64,000 nucleotides of DNA from an uncultured Allomuricauda sp. (GTDB taxonomy: Bacteria; Bacteroidota; Bacteroidia; Flavobacteriales; Flavobacteriaceae), in NCBI RefSeq assembly GCF_947499695.1, contig NZ_CANMPQ010000001.1:1706271-1770270 (forward strand), written 5' to 3'. The notes under the pieces are model-generated. The model was not told the DNA's origin, did no database searches, and saw nothing but the letters and a program-made list of their open reading frames with translations. This document shows positions 26,972 to 36,351 of the stretch, piece after piece. Each line of letters opens with the position of its first letter. Position 1 is the first letter of the stretch. The position numbers and the translations under genes were made by a program.

Positions 26972-28633
26972 ATGAAAAAACACTTTATCAAAGTTGTACT
27001 TTCTTGCGCTGTTGTGGTAGGAAGTTTTTCAAGTTGTAAAAATTCCTCCTCCGGTTCTTCAAAGAACGTTTCCCGAGCCACAGGTTGGAAAATAAATGCC
27101 AAGGAAGGAGGATTTCAACACAATTCTGATTTTAAAGAGCAGGAAACTCCTCCGGGAACCGTGTTTATTGAGGGTGGAACCTTTACTAAAGGTAAGGTTC
27201 AAGATGATATCATGCATGATTGGAACAATACACCGACTCAGCAGCATGTACAATCCTTCTACATGGATGAGACTGAGGTGACCAATGTAATGTACCTAGA
27301 GTACTTGGATTATCTTAAATCAGTTTATCCCCCTGAAAATCCAAATTATAAAAACATTTACAATGGAGCCCTTCCTGACACCTTGGTATGGAGAAACCGA
27401 TTGGGCTTTAATGAGACTATGACCAATAATTACCTAAGACATCCGGCCTATGCGGAATATCCGGTGGTGGGTGTTAACTGGGTTCAGGCTTCGCAGTATG
27501 CAGAGTGGAGAACCGATAGGGTAAACGAGGCCATGCTGGAAAGAGAAGGGTATATAGCCCAGGATGCAAAATACAAAGTTCTAAACGGTGATATGAGCGG
27601 GACTTTTAGCACCGAAGCATATTTGAACAATCCAGAATCTGTTTATGGAGGACAAATAGATTCACTACAAGGAAAGCAAAAGAGAGATTCAATAAACACT
27701 TTTGCGAAAAGAAGTAGTGGAGTTATCATGCCAGAATATCGTTTACCTACCGAAACTGAGTGGGAATATGCAGCACAGGCTTTGATCGGATCAAGGGAAT
27801 ACAATAATTATAGAGGAAGAAAAAAATACCCATGGGAAGGTGATTACACCCGTAACGGCCAACGTGTAGGTCGTGGAGATCAATTAGCCAACTTTAAGCA
27901 AGCTAAAGGTGATTATGGTGGTATTGCAGGATGGTCCGATGATGGTGCTGACATCACTGCAGAAGTAAAGTCATACAAACCAAACGATTTTGGTCTTTAT
28001 GATATGGCTGGTAACGTATCTGAATGGGTGGCCGATGTATACCGTCCCATTGTTGATGACGAAATCAGTGATTTTAACTACTACAGAGGAAATATCTTTT
28101 TGAAAAAAGCCATTGGTGATGATGGTAAAGTAAAAGTTTTACGTGAAGAAGAGATAGTCTATGACACCTTGCCGAATGGAAAAATTATAGCCATGAACTT
28201 ACCTGGTGAGATTGAAATGGTTGCGGTAACTGAGGAAGAGACTTATTTAAGAACCAATTTTGATTCTAGTGATAACCGAGGTTATCGTGATGGAGACCCA
28301 GGTTCATCAAGATTCTTTGAAAGATTTAGTGATGAAGCGGACAATAGAAAAATGTACGATTCTCCGAAGCACAATGTGGAACGTGATTCTACTGGCAAAC
28401 TTATTAGACAGTATGACACATCCAACTACCGTACCTCACTTATAAACGATGAAGTTAGAGTATATAAAGGTGGTTCTTGGAGAGACAGAGCATTTTGGTT
28501 AGATCCTGCACAGCGTAGGTATCAACCCCAATATATGGCCACGGATGATATTGGATTCCGTTGCGCTATGTCAAGAGTTGGATCTAAATCCAAATCCAAA
28601 AACAAGACCATAAGACACAAAAAAGCCAAATAA
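26972..28633 (+). CDS. gldJ: Gliding motility lipoprotein GldJ
   Basis: Lipoprotein needed for gliding and for stable type IX secretion in flavobacteria. It has 553 residues with lipobox Cys22 (GSFSSC). The body is a formylglycine-generating-enzyme/sulfatase-modifying fold: FIEGGTFTKG, DETEVTN, GVNWVQASQYAEW, YRLPTETEWEYAA, DMAGNVSEWVADVY and YKGGSWRD in order. GldK is a related paralogue, but the length and N-terminus fit GldJ better. It ends in a basic tail (KSKSKNKTIRHKKAK). A strong terminator follows. Confidence 0.92.
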   Translation: MKKHFIKVVLSCAVVVGSFSSCKNSSSGSSKNVSRATGWKINAKEGGFQHNSDFKEQETPPGTVFIEGGTFTKGKVQDDIMHDWNNTPTQQHVQSFYMDETEVTNVMYLEYLDYLKSVYPPENPNYKNIYNGALPDTLVWRNRLGFNETMTNNYLRHPAYAEYPVVGVNWVQASQYAEWRTDRVNEAMLEREGYIAQDAKYKVLNGDMSGTFSTEAYLNNPESVYGGQIDSLQGKQKRDSINTFAKRSSGVIMPEYRLPTETEWEYAAQALIGSREYNNYRGRKKYPWEGDYTRNGQRVGRGDQLANFKQAKGDYGGIAGWSDDGADITAEVKSYKPNDFGLYDMAGNVSEWVADVYRPIVDDEISDFNYYRGNIFLKKAIGDDGKVKVLREEEIVYDTLPNGKIIAMNLPGEIEMVAVTEEETYLRTNFDSSDNRGYRDGDPGSSRFFERFSDEADNRKMYDSPKHNVERDSTGKLIRQYDTSNYRTSLINDEVRVYKGGSWRDRAFWLDPAQRRYQPQYMATDDIGFRCAMSRVGSKSKSKNKTIRHKKAK

Positions 28634-28650
28634 AATTATATTTCTAGACA

Positions 28651-28686
28651 AAAAGGCCTCGATAGTTATCGAGGCCTTTTTTTTTG
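28651..28686 (+). terminator. Terminator of gldJ
   Basis: AAAAGGCCTCGATA (28651-28664) pairs with TATCGAGGCCTTTT (28667-28680) across a two-base loop and is followed by more T residues. The stem is perfect. Confidence 0.9.
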
Positions 28687-29080
28687 CTTAAACCTTCTAT
28701 GCTGGTTTTTATCCATCTATTTGTATACAGAATGTAAGTCAAGTTCTGTTAAAAATTTAACAATTTGGAAGTGCAGGTATATTTTTTTTTCCATAATTTT
28801 AGCGATAGCATTTCTAATTTTCGAATTTGATAATTTCGAACTTTTTAGCGCTACAAAACTCTAGCTTTAATTCAAACTTAAGAAAAATGAACACTTACTC
28901 TAACGGACTGTATTCATCAGCCCATTCTCCTTAGACCTCGTAAATAGTCATCTTACCTGACGTGATTTTCACGGTCACATTTATTTTGATCTTTTCGCAA
29001 GTATTTCTTGATTTATTCTCTTTTCAAGAAAAATTATTCGGCGACCCTTTAATTAACACTAAACGGTAATAAAAACTGTT
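28687..29080. other. Leader region of the sigma/FecR/SusC module
   Basis: About 394 AT-rich bases. I see no gene. A 15-codon frame at 28887-28934 is too short to trust. No full -33/-7 promoter was found; near-matches such as TAATTTTA occur. Confidence 0.5.
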
Positions 29081-29689
29081 TTGAGCACCCAAAAAAAAGA
29101 AGAATTAATTCTCTGGAACGAAATTAAAAAAGGCAATGTCATTGCTTTGGGTCAAGTCTATGACCTATATATAAAGCTGCTTTTTTCCTATGGCTTCCAA
29201 CTATCCAACGATAAAAATTATGTTATGGATTGTATCCATGATTTGTTTTTGGATTTGTACAAATACAGAGAAAGACTTTCCTCAACAGATAATATCAAAT
29301 ATTACCTGATAACTTCACTAAGAAGAAAAATCAATAGAAAATACAAACATTCCTTAATACATTTTTCAGAAAGGGAAAACATTGAAAATCAGATGGATGC
29401 CCTTCAACATGTATTATCCCCTGAAGAAAGGCTGATTGCTTTGGAAAATGACTCCAAAAAAGTGGGGATATGGCAAAAGGCCAATAATTTTTTAACCAAG
29501 ACGCAATTAAGAGGCCTGCAGCTCAGATTTATGGAGGAGAGACCCTACGAGGAAATTGCTGAAATTATGGATGTTTCTGTGGGAACATCAAGAACAATAA
29601 TATATCGGGCAATCAAATCACTTCGAAAAAACATGATCTTGCCTACGATACTATTCGGAAAAACCATCCTTACCCTCCTTCTTACTTAA
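29081..29689 (+). CDS. ECF-type RNA polymerase sigma factor of SusCD module
   Basis: A 202-residue sigma-70 protein. Region 2 has YVMDCIHDLFLDLYKYRERL, and region 4 has RPYEEIAEIMDVSVGTSRTIIYRAIKSLRKNM. The start is TTG at 29081: the upstream frame stops at 29060-29062 and no earlier ATG or GTG exists, while a later ATG would delete region 2. Located before fecR and a SusC with an STN domain, it fits the FecI/FecR/FecA cell-surface signalling scheme and would activate the susC operon when substrate binds. Its C-terminus (FGKTILTLLLT) is unusually hydrophobic. Confidence 0.87.
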   Translation: MSTQKKEELILWNEIKKGNVIALGQVYDLYIKLLFSYGFQLSNDKNYVMDCIHDLFLDLYKYRERLSSTDNIKYYLITSLRRKINRKYKHSLIHFSERENIENQMDALQHVLSPEERLIALENDSKKVGIWQKANNFLTKTQLRGLQLRFMEERPYEEIAEIMDVSVGTSRTIIYRAIKSLRKNMILPTILFGKTILTLLLT

Positions 29690-29843
29690 ATAATCATCCT
29701 ATTGATTGCGCAAAGGTGAAAACGCCATAACGACCAGTCGAAATTGAGTTTTCTTCAAAATAGAAACGTCAAAATTAGAGCCTTAATAAAAAAAGTTAAA
29801 AAAAATTGTCTATAAACCAAAAAATGTGCGCTTATACTATTAT

Positions 29844-29858
29844 GTGCACGTCGTACAC
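29844..29858. promoter_or_regulatory. Imperfect palindrome upstream of fecR
   Basis: GTGCACGTCGTACAC has six of seven matching base pairs around a central T and lies about 50 bases before the fecR start. It is a candidate operator or ECF promoter element. Confidence 0.35.
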
Positions 29859-29908
29859 CTTTTAAATAGTTTACTGTTTTAGGTTAATCAACTGCATAAA
29901 AACCAACC

Positions 29909-30952
29909 ATGGAACACGAAGAAAATAGTCACGAATTGAACACTAAAGAACGTGAGCATTTGAAAAAAAGGATAACAACATCCATTTTCAAATATCGCCG
30001 TCAAAAGAAAGCCATAAGCTACGTTGCTGGAATTGCCTCAGTAGCAGTCGTGGCTTTTTTCTCTTTTGGAGTTTACCTCGACAACTCTCAAAATCCATCT
30101 ATAGAAGCCTTTGTTGAATCATCTACAACCACGATTGATCCAAAATCAGATAAAGTCACGCTGGTATTTGAAGAAGGGAAAAGCATAAATATTGATGGAG
30201 ACAATTCCAATATCGCATATTCCAGTAGTGGTGAAAAAGTTACAATTGGCAAAAATGATCAACTCAAACAGTCCAGTAAGAAAAATAATGAAGTTGTATA
30301 CAACACATTGATTGTACCTTACGGAAAGCGGTCCACCGTTCAATTATCAGACGGCACCACGGTTTGGTTGAATTCAGGATCCAAATTGGTTTACCCTGTT
30401 ACTTTTAACCAGAATAAAAGAGAAGTTTTTTTGGAGGGTGAGGGTATTTTTGATGTAGCCCATAACAAGAAACAACCCTTTTTGGTCCTCTCAAAAGACC
30501 ATGAAATTGAAGTGCTGGGAACTGTTTTTAATATCAGTAGCTATTCCGACGACAATACGGTTAGCACTACGCTTAAAAGCGGAAGTGTTCAAATAAAGTA
30601 CAAAGTCGATTCTTTTTTCAAGAGTCAGGAGGTGTTAAAAATAACTCCGGGAACTCAATCTGTTTACGGTAAAAATTCCAACACCATATATTCCAAAAGT
30701 GTTGATGTAGAAAAATATTTTTCATGGAAAGATGGAGTTTTCATCTTTAAAAATGACAACCTCAAGCATATCATGAAAAGACTTTCGCGGTACTACAATG
30801 TGGATATATCCGTGGACAATAAAGAATTGGAGAATCAGACTTTCTCCGGATACCTTGATTTAAAGGAAAATGTTGAAAATGTGATTAGTATAATCAAGGA
30901 AACATCAGATTTTGAGTACACCACAAATGACAACCAAATATTGATTAACTAA
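29909..30952 (+). CDS. FecR-family anti-sigma factor
   Basis: A 347-residue inner-membrane regulator. The N-terminal cytoplasmic tail is about 35 residues, followed by one membrane segment at about 36-56 and then a periplasmic part. The periplasmic part has the FecR domain (YGKRSTVQLSDGTTVWLNSGSKL then LEGEGIFDVAHNKKQPFLV) and a C-terminal DUF4974-like domain (LKHIMKRLSRYYNVDISV). It should bind the ECF sigma factor from the gene before it and receive the signal from the STN domain of the SusC that follows. Gaps of 219 and 127 bases separate it from the neighbours. Confidence 0.92.
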   Translation: MEHEENSHELNTKEREHLKKRITTSIFKYRRQKKAISYVAGIASVAVVAFFSFGVYLDNSQNPSIEAFVESSTTTIDPKSDKVTLVFEEGKSINIDGDNSNIAYSSSGEKVTIGKNDQLKQSSKKNNEVVYNTLIVPYGKRSTVQLSDGTTVWLNSGSKLVYPVTFNQNKREVFLEGEGIFDVAHNKKQPFLVLSKDHEIEVLGTVFNISSYSDDNTVSTTLKSGSVQIKYKVDSFFKSQEVLKITPGTQSVYGKNSNTIYSKSVDVEKYFSWKDGVFIFKNDNLKHIMKRLSRYYNVDISVDNKELENQTFSGYLDLKENVENVISIIKETSDFEYTTNDNQILIN

Positions 30953-30992
30953 AACTACTAACTATATGAAATGACAACCTAAACCAAAAAAA

Positions 30993-31054
30993 CCAGAAGA
31001 TGCGCCAACACCTTCTGGCAAGCTACGAACATTGCTGAAAATGCCTCTCAGCAA
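30993..31054 (+). promoter_or_regulatory. Two tandem stem-loops between fecR and susC
   Basis: CCAGAAG (30993-30999) pairs with CTTCTGG (31012-31018), and TTGCTGA (31032-31038) pairs with TCAGCAA (31048-31054). Neither has a T-run, so they look like mRNA processing or stability elements or a leader structure rather than terminators. susC starts 25 bases later. Confidence 0.5.
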
Positions 31055-31079
31055 CATTAACTAATAAAAAAACTAAATT

Positions 31080-34000
31080 ATGAATAAAATTGCTAACCCT
31101 AAACCTTTAGGGAGAATAATATCCTTGAGGTCTTATCTCTGGACTATTATGAGAATTTTTCTTCTTTTTATTGCCATCGGACTTAGTTCAGGTTATGCCA
31201 ACTCGAGCTATGCGCAAACTAAAATAAACCTTGACGTCAATGATGTTACCCTTGAGGATTTGTTTAAAGAAATACAAGCCAAAAGTGAGTTTATCTTTTT
31301 CTATAAAGATGATATCATTGATCCTAAACAGAAAGTAACACTTCAGCTTGAAGATGCGATGCTTTCTCAAATTTTGGAGCAAGTATTTAGTAAGACGAAC
31401 TTAAGCTTTAAAATCGATGATCGCCAAGTAGTCATTGTTGAGAAGCCAATTTCCAAACCAATCAATGTTGTTTCGGAAAAAGAAGTTCAGGTTACCATCA
31501 CGGGTACAGTAAACGATAATATTGGTTCACCTCTACCCGGTGCCAACGTTATCGAAAAAGGAACTTCAAATGGTACCCAAACAGATTTTGATGGAAATTA
31601 TTCCATTACTGTAGGTGCCAATGCCACATTGGTGTTTAGCTACGTAGGTTTCGCTACGCAAGAAGTTACAGTAAACGATCAAACTTCAATCAGTATTTCT
31701 ATGGTTGAAGATGCAGGGCTTTTAGATGAAGTTGTAGTATTAGGTTACTCTACTCAAACAAGAGGTGACTTAACAGGTTCTGTTGCTTCGGTTGACTTGA
31801 CCGAGGCTACGAAAGCTCCTTTAGTAAATGCCGCTGAAGCATTAGAAGGTAGAGTTACCGGTGTATCCGTAATCAACGGTGGTGCTCCAGGTAGCGCACC
31901 TACCATTAGAATTCGTGGATTTGGATCTACCAACGCCAATGGACCCCTATTTATTATTGATGGTGTTCAGACTACGGATGCGTCCATATTAAACGCTATA
32001 AACCCAGAGGACATTGCTCAGATGAACGTACTTAAAGATGGTGCAGCTTCTATTTATGGTGCTCGTGCCTCAAACGGTGTTGTTATTATAGCCACAAAAA
32101 ATGGTGGTTACAACCAAGATTCGGCATCCGTGTCATTGGATATGTATGTAGGATTTTCAAGAGCTACAAACCTTCCTGAAGTGCTTAATGCGCAGCAGCA
32201 TGGCCAAATGCTTTTTGATAGCTTTGCTAATGACGGCTTAGCTCCAACCCACCCACAATACGGTGATGGTGCCAGCCCTGTAGTTCCATCTACAATTTTG
32301 GGAGCCCCAACTCCCGTTACCACAAGAAGTGGTGGTAGTTGGTTGGACGATGTATTCCAAAATGCACCTACTCAAAATGTATCTTTAAGCATGGAGAACG
32401 GGACGGAAAATGCCAAGTACAATGTTTCCATAGCTTATCTCAATAGAGAGGGCGCACAATTAGAATCTTTCTTCAAAAGAGGACTTTTACGCGCCAATTC
32501 AGAATTTAAGATTGGCGATAAAATACGTGTGGGAGAACACTTAAACGTTTCTTTTGCAAATAGTAGTACAGCAAGAATCCCTGACGCCTCTTTTGGGAAC
32601 AACCCAGTATTGTTAGCACAACGAAACAGTCCATTATTGCCCGTCAGAGCAGATGATGGAAGTTTTGCAGGAACATATTCCAATGCACTCGGACTCTCGA
32701 ACCCAACTAACCCCGTGGCGGATTTGACCAGGGCTTCGGATGACTTTTACAAGACCATTCGTATTTTGGGAGATGTTTATGCATCTTATGAGTTTATTGA
32801 TGGAGTTACCTTTAAGACCTCAATTGGAGGTGATTTGGATTTGCAAAATTCAAGGCAATTCTTACCTACCAACCCTGAGCACTCCGAAGCTAGGGGAACC
32901 AATACAATGACCGAATTTGATTTTGATTCATACAATTGGATTTGGACCAACACGGTTAACTTCAACAAAACCTATGACAAGCATAGCATTAATGCTCTTG
33001 TAGGTTTAGAGGCTGTAGAGAATAGAATAAAGCAGAAAACTATCAACGTTACCGGTTTCTTATTCGAATCACCTGATTTTTACCTATTAGATAGAGGTTC
33101 AGGTACACCAAACTTTGGTTTCGTAGGTGACGTTACCAACTCACTTTTCTCTGTATTCGGTAGTTTAAATTACTCGTTTGACAGCAAGTATTTCATTACC
33201 GCTACATTGAGAAGAGATACTTCGTCCAACTTCTTGGGTGATAACCGAAGTGATGTATTCCCTGCAGTAAGTGCAGGATGGTTGCTTAGTGATGAGGATT
33301 GGTTTGATAGTGGTTTCTTTGATCGTGTTAAACTAAAGGCCTCTTGGGGACAATTGGGTAACCAAGCCGTGCCAGCTGCAAATCCAACCATTAACGTTTC
33401 TTCCATTAATCCTGCACAGTCAAACTATGCCTTTACCGGATCAGGAACGCCAACAACAGGTGCTATTGTAGGCGCCATTGGTAATCCAGACTTAAGATGG
33501 GAGACCTCCGAATCTACAAACATTGGTGCTGAATTTACCATATTGGACAACAAATTGAATTTCGGTATTGAATATTTCAATATTGAGACCAATGATTTGA
33601 TTGCACAAGATTTACAGGTAATCAGTACAACAGCAATCGATGCCAATGCTCCTTTTGTTAACCTTGGTAACATTGAAAACAAAGGATTTGATATTACTTT
33701 AGGGTATCAAGACCAAACCGATTCTGGATTCTCCTATGGGATTGACGTAAATGTTTCTACTTATAAAAATGAAGTGACCAACCTTAGCTCAGAATTCCAA
33801 ACTGGGGATACTCGATTTAGAGGTGGAGCAGTCACTAGAACACAAGTAGGAAGGCCTATTTCATCTTTCTTCGGATTGGAGGTTGATGGTATCTTCTCCA
33901 GCGAATCTGAAGTAGGAAGTGCAGCAGACCAAGGTTTTGCTTCCAATGCTGATGGTGTTGGACGATTCAGATATCGTGATATCAACGGTGATAACGTAAT

Positions 34001-34553
34001 CGATGATGATGATAGAACTTTTATTGGTTCTCCTCACCCTGATTTCAGCTATGGTATCAATTTGACTTTGGGATACAAAAATTGGGATCTTTCAGCATTC
34101 TTCTCTGGTGTTTCTGGAAAAGATGCATACAATTACAACAAAATCTTTACGGATTTCCCAACGTTTGTAAATGCCAACAGAAGTACAAGAGTATTGGATT
34201 CATGGACTCCAAGCAATACAAACGCCATCTTACCGGCTTTGAGTACTTCACTGACCAATGGTGAAACAAACCCAAACTCATATTTTGTAGAAGACGCATC
34301 TTATTTAAGATTAAAAAACCTTCAAATAGGATATACACTTCCTGAAGATGTCCTAAACAAAATAGGAATTGATAATATTAGACTATATGTTCAAGCTTCC
34401 AATTTGTTCACGATTACTGATTACAGTGGTCTAGATCCTGAAATTCCTATTATCACAAGGAATGGAGCTGTTGACAACCTTACCCAAGGTGTAGATGTTT
34501 CAGCCTTCCCGCTGGCCCAGATTTTCACCTTTGGTACTAATTTTAAATTCTAA
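31080..34553 (+). CDS. SusC/RagA-type TonB-dependent transducer with STN domain
   Basis: Outer-membrane TonB-dependent importer of 1157 residues. After the signal region comes an STN signalling domain (about residues 48-118, INLDVNDVTLEDLFKEIQ). A carboxypeptidase-like beta-sandwich follows (TGTVNDNIGSPLPGANV, about 137-215), then the plug (GRVTGVSVINGGAPGSAPTI, here cited from the plug start) and the 22-strand barrel. The STN domain is what touches FecR, so this protein both imports and signals. The substrate is unknown; no polysaccharide-degrading enzyme is encoded nearby. The next gene starts five bases after its stop. Confidence 0.93.
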   Translation: MNKIANPKPLGRIISLRSYLWTIMRIFLLFIAIGLSSGYANSSYAQTKINLDVNDVTLEDLFKEIQAKSEFIFFYKDDIIDPKQKVTLQLEDAMLSQILEQVFSKTNLSFKIDDRQVVIVEKPISKPINVVSEKEVQVTITGTVNDNIGSPLPGANVIEKGTSNGTQTDFDGNYSITVGANATLVFSYVGFATQEVTVNDQTSISISMVEDAGLLDEVVVLGYSTQTRGDLTGSVASVDLTEATKAPLVNAAEALEGRVTGVSVINGGAPGSAPTIRIRGFGSTNANGPLFIIDGVQTTDASILNAINPEDIAQMNVLKDGAASIYGARASNGVVIIATKNGGYNQDSASVSLDMYVGFSRATNLPEVLNAQQHGQMLFDSFANDGLAPTHPQYGDGASPVVPSTILGAPTPVTTRSGGSWLDDVFQNAPTQNVSLSMENGTENAKYNVSIAYLNREGAQLESFFKRGLLRANSEFKIGDKIRVGEHLNVSFANSSTARIPDASFGNNPVLLAQRNSPLLPVRADDGSFAGTYSNALGLSNPTNPVADLTRASDDFYKTIRILGDVYASYEFIDGVTFKTSIGGDLDLQNSRQFLPTNPEHSEARGTNTMTEFDFDSYNWIWTNTVNFNKTYDKHSINALVGLEAVENRIKQKTINVTGFLFESPDFYLLDRGSGTPNFGFVGDVTNSLFSVFGSLNYSFDSKYFITATLRRDTSSNFLGDNRSDVFPAVSAGWLLSDEDWFDSGFFDRVKLKASWGQLGNQAVPAANPTINVSSINPAQSNYAFTGSGTPTTGAIVGAIGNPDLRWETSESTNIGAEFTILDNKLNFGIEYFNIETNDLIAQDLQVISTTAIDANAPFVNLGNIENKGFDITLGYQDQTDSGFSYGIDVNVSTYKNEVTNLSSEFQTGDTRFRGGAVTRTQVGRPISSFFGLEVDGIFSSESEVGSAADQGFASNADGVGRFRYRDINGDNVIDDDDRTFIGSPHPDFSYGINLTLGYKNWDLSAFFSGVSGKDAYNYNKIFTDFPTFVNANRSTRVLDSWTPSNTNAILPALSTSLTNGETNPNSYFVEDASYLRLKNLQIGYTLPEDVLNKIGIDNIRLYVQASNLFTITDYSGLDPEIPIITRNGAVDNLTQGVDVSAFPLAQIFTFGTNFKF

Positions 34554-34557
34554 AAAA

Positions 34558-36252
34558 ATGAAAAAGAAACTATTAATTTGCGTATTAGCATTTTTAGCAC
34601 TTATTATTTCGTGCAGTGATGATTTTACCGTTCAACCAGCAGTAGGTCAGTTGACAGATGAAGCGGTTTCCAATGCCACTGGGGTTGGTTTGCTATTGAC
34701 TGGGGCTTATTCCGCACTTGATGGAGTAAGACTTAACCAGACTGGTAGCGGTTTTTCCTATAGCCCGGACAACTGGTGGCTAGATGTGATGTCAGATGAT
34801 GCTCACAAAGGAAGTACTGATGGTGACCAAGGAGATTTGTTCTCCCTTGAAACGTATGACATACAAACAAGTAACCCTTATCTTTTGGGTAAATGGTTAT
34901 CCTTGTATGCAGGAGTGAACCGTTCAAATGCTGTAATTGCTTTGATTGCCACTATTACCGAAGGCGATTTTACTGCACAGCTGGCAGAAGCTAGGTTTTT
35001 GAGAGGATATTATAATTTTGAACTTCAAAAAATATATGGTAATCCTGCCTATATCTCCGAGGAAAATTATGCTGCAACAGAATTCAACCAGCCTAATCCA
35101 GGTCCTATATGGGATCAAGTTGAAGCGGATTTACAGTTTGCGATTGATAATTTACCAGCGTCTCAACCTGAAGCAGGTAGGCCAAATTCTTGGACTGCTA
35201 AAGCTTTTATGGGTAAAGCCCATTTATACCAAGCTGAATGGAGCGCTGCATTAACGCAATTGCAAGATGTAATCAACAATGGGCCATATAGTTTGAACGC
35301 TGAGTTTTTGGATAACTTTACCGCTGCAGGTGAAAATTCAGGCGAATCTATATTCGCCATTCAATTTGCCACTGATGGTGGTCAATCCTTAAACGGTAAT
35401 CTTGGAGGTACTTTAAACTTCCCTGGAGGAGGTCCATTTGATTCTTGCTGCGGTTTTTATCAGCCTACGCAAGATTTGGTAAATGCATACCAAACGGATG
35501 GTACGGGACTTCCTTTGCTGGATACTTTCAACCAGACTGATGTTACCAACGATCAAGGTATTCCAACCGCAGATGCTTTTACCCCTCACACGGGGCCGTT
35601 AGATCCAAGATTGGATTATACAGTGGGCAGAAGAGGTATCGATTATAATGGTTTTGGTTTAATGGTCGGAGCTGATTGGATCAGAGCTTTGCCTTCAGAT
35701 ATCTCAGGACCATATTTACCAAAGAAGAACATCTATCAATCCGACGAATTGGGCGCCAACCAAGGAAATGGTGCTTGGGGTCAGCAGCATTCAGGTATCA
35801 ACTACAATGTAATGCGTTATGCAGATGTCCTTTTGATGGCTGCTGAAGCAGCAATTGAATCTACTGGCGACATAACAACTGCTTTGAATTATGTAAACCA
35901 AGTTCGTGCAAGAGCGGCAAGTATGACCCCGGTCATGAATGAAGCTGGCGACGCACCCGCGGCAAATTATGATATAGCAGAATATGCAAGCTTTCCCGAT
36001 GCTGATTTCGCAAGACAGGCTGTACGTTTCGAAAGAAGACTTGAGTTAGGCATGGAAGGTCATAGATTATTCGACCTAAGAAGATGGGGTGCAGAAAGTA
36101 TAATAAATACTTACGTCACCAACGAAGATAGAACTATTCCAAATTTTGATACAAAGGTGAATACTTACCAATCTTTTATGGATATACTGGCAATACCAGT
36201 AAATGCAATCGATTTAAGTGGTAATGTCCTTGATCAAAATCCTGGATACTAA
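34558..36252 (+). CDS. SusD/RagB-family substrate-binding lipoprotein
   Basis: Surface lipoprotein of 564 residues that forms the lid of the SusC importer and binds its substrate. ATG 34558 follows the susC stop by four bases and gives a lipoprotein signal peptide with Cys19 (ALIISC). TPR-like helices with AEARFLRGYYNFEL and the C-terminal SusD signature with FERRLELGMEGHRLFDLRRWG are present. A longer frame that starts inside susC is ignored. It is co-transcribed with susC. Confidence 0.93.
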   Translation: MKKKLLICVLAFLALIISCSDDFTVQPAVGQLTDEAVSNATGVGLLLTGAYSALDGVRLNQTGSGFSYSPDNWWLDVMSDDAHKGSTDGDQGDLFSLETYDIQTSNPYLLGKWLSLYAGVNRSNAVIALIATITEGDFTAQLAEARFLRGYYNFELQKIYGNPAYISEENYAATEFNQPNPGPIWDQVEADLQFAIDNLPASQPEAGRPNSWTAKAFMGKAHLYQAEWSAALTQLQDVINNGPYSLNAEFLDNFTAAGENSGESIFAIQFATDGGQSLNGNLGGTLNFPGGGPFDSCCGFYQPTQDLVNAYQTDGTGLPLLDTFNQTDVTNDQGIPTADAFTPHTGPLDPRLDYTVGRRGIDYNGFGLMVGADWIRALPSDISGPYLPKKNIYQSDELGANQGNGAWGQQHSGINYNVMRYADVLLMAAEAAIESTGDITTALNYVNQVRARAASMTPVMNEAGDAPAANYDIAEYASFPDADFARQAVRFERRLELGMEGHRLFDLRRWGAESIINTYVTNEDRTIPNFDTKVNTYQSFMDILAIPVNAIDLSGNVLDQNPGY

Positions 36253-36304
36253 GATTTAGTAGTTTGGTTAGTTTAAATAGTTAATTAAGTTTAAGTTAAC
36301 GAAG

Positions 36305-36333
36305 AAAACAGGGTGTAAAAGCCCTGTTTTCCC
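36305..36333 (+). terminator. Stem-loop after susD, weak terminator or attenuator
   Basis: AAAACAGGG (36305-36313) pairs with CCCTGTTTT (36322-36330). The T-run is only four bases before CCC, so termination may be partial, lowering expression of the next gene. Confidence 0.5.
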
Positions 36334-36351
36334 ATTTATATATAATTTTCG

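Noticed and set aside
28887..28934. 15-codon frame as a leader peptide of the sigma gene
   Set aside because: It is short enough to occur by chance, with no following attenuator and no regulatory amino-acid run.
31540..31610. Shared sequence between the two susC genes as recent gene conversion
   Set aside because: The common TSNGTQTDFDGNYSI stretch is a conserved family motif and the codons differ between the copies.
34495..34557. SusD start inside the end of susC
   Set aside because: The ATG at 34558 gives a proper lipoprotein signal peptide; the longer form would hide it.
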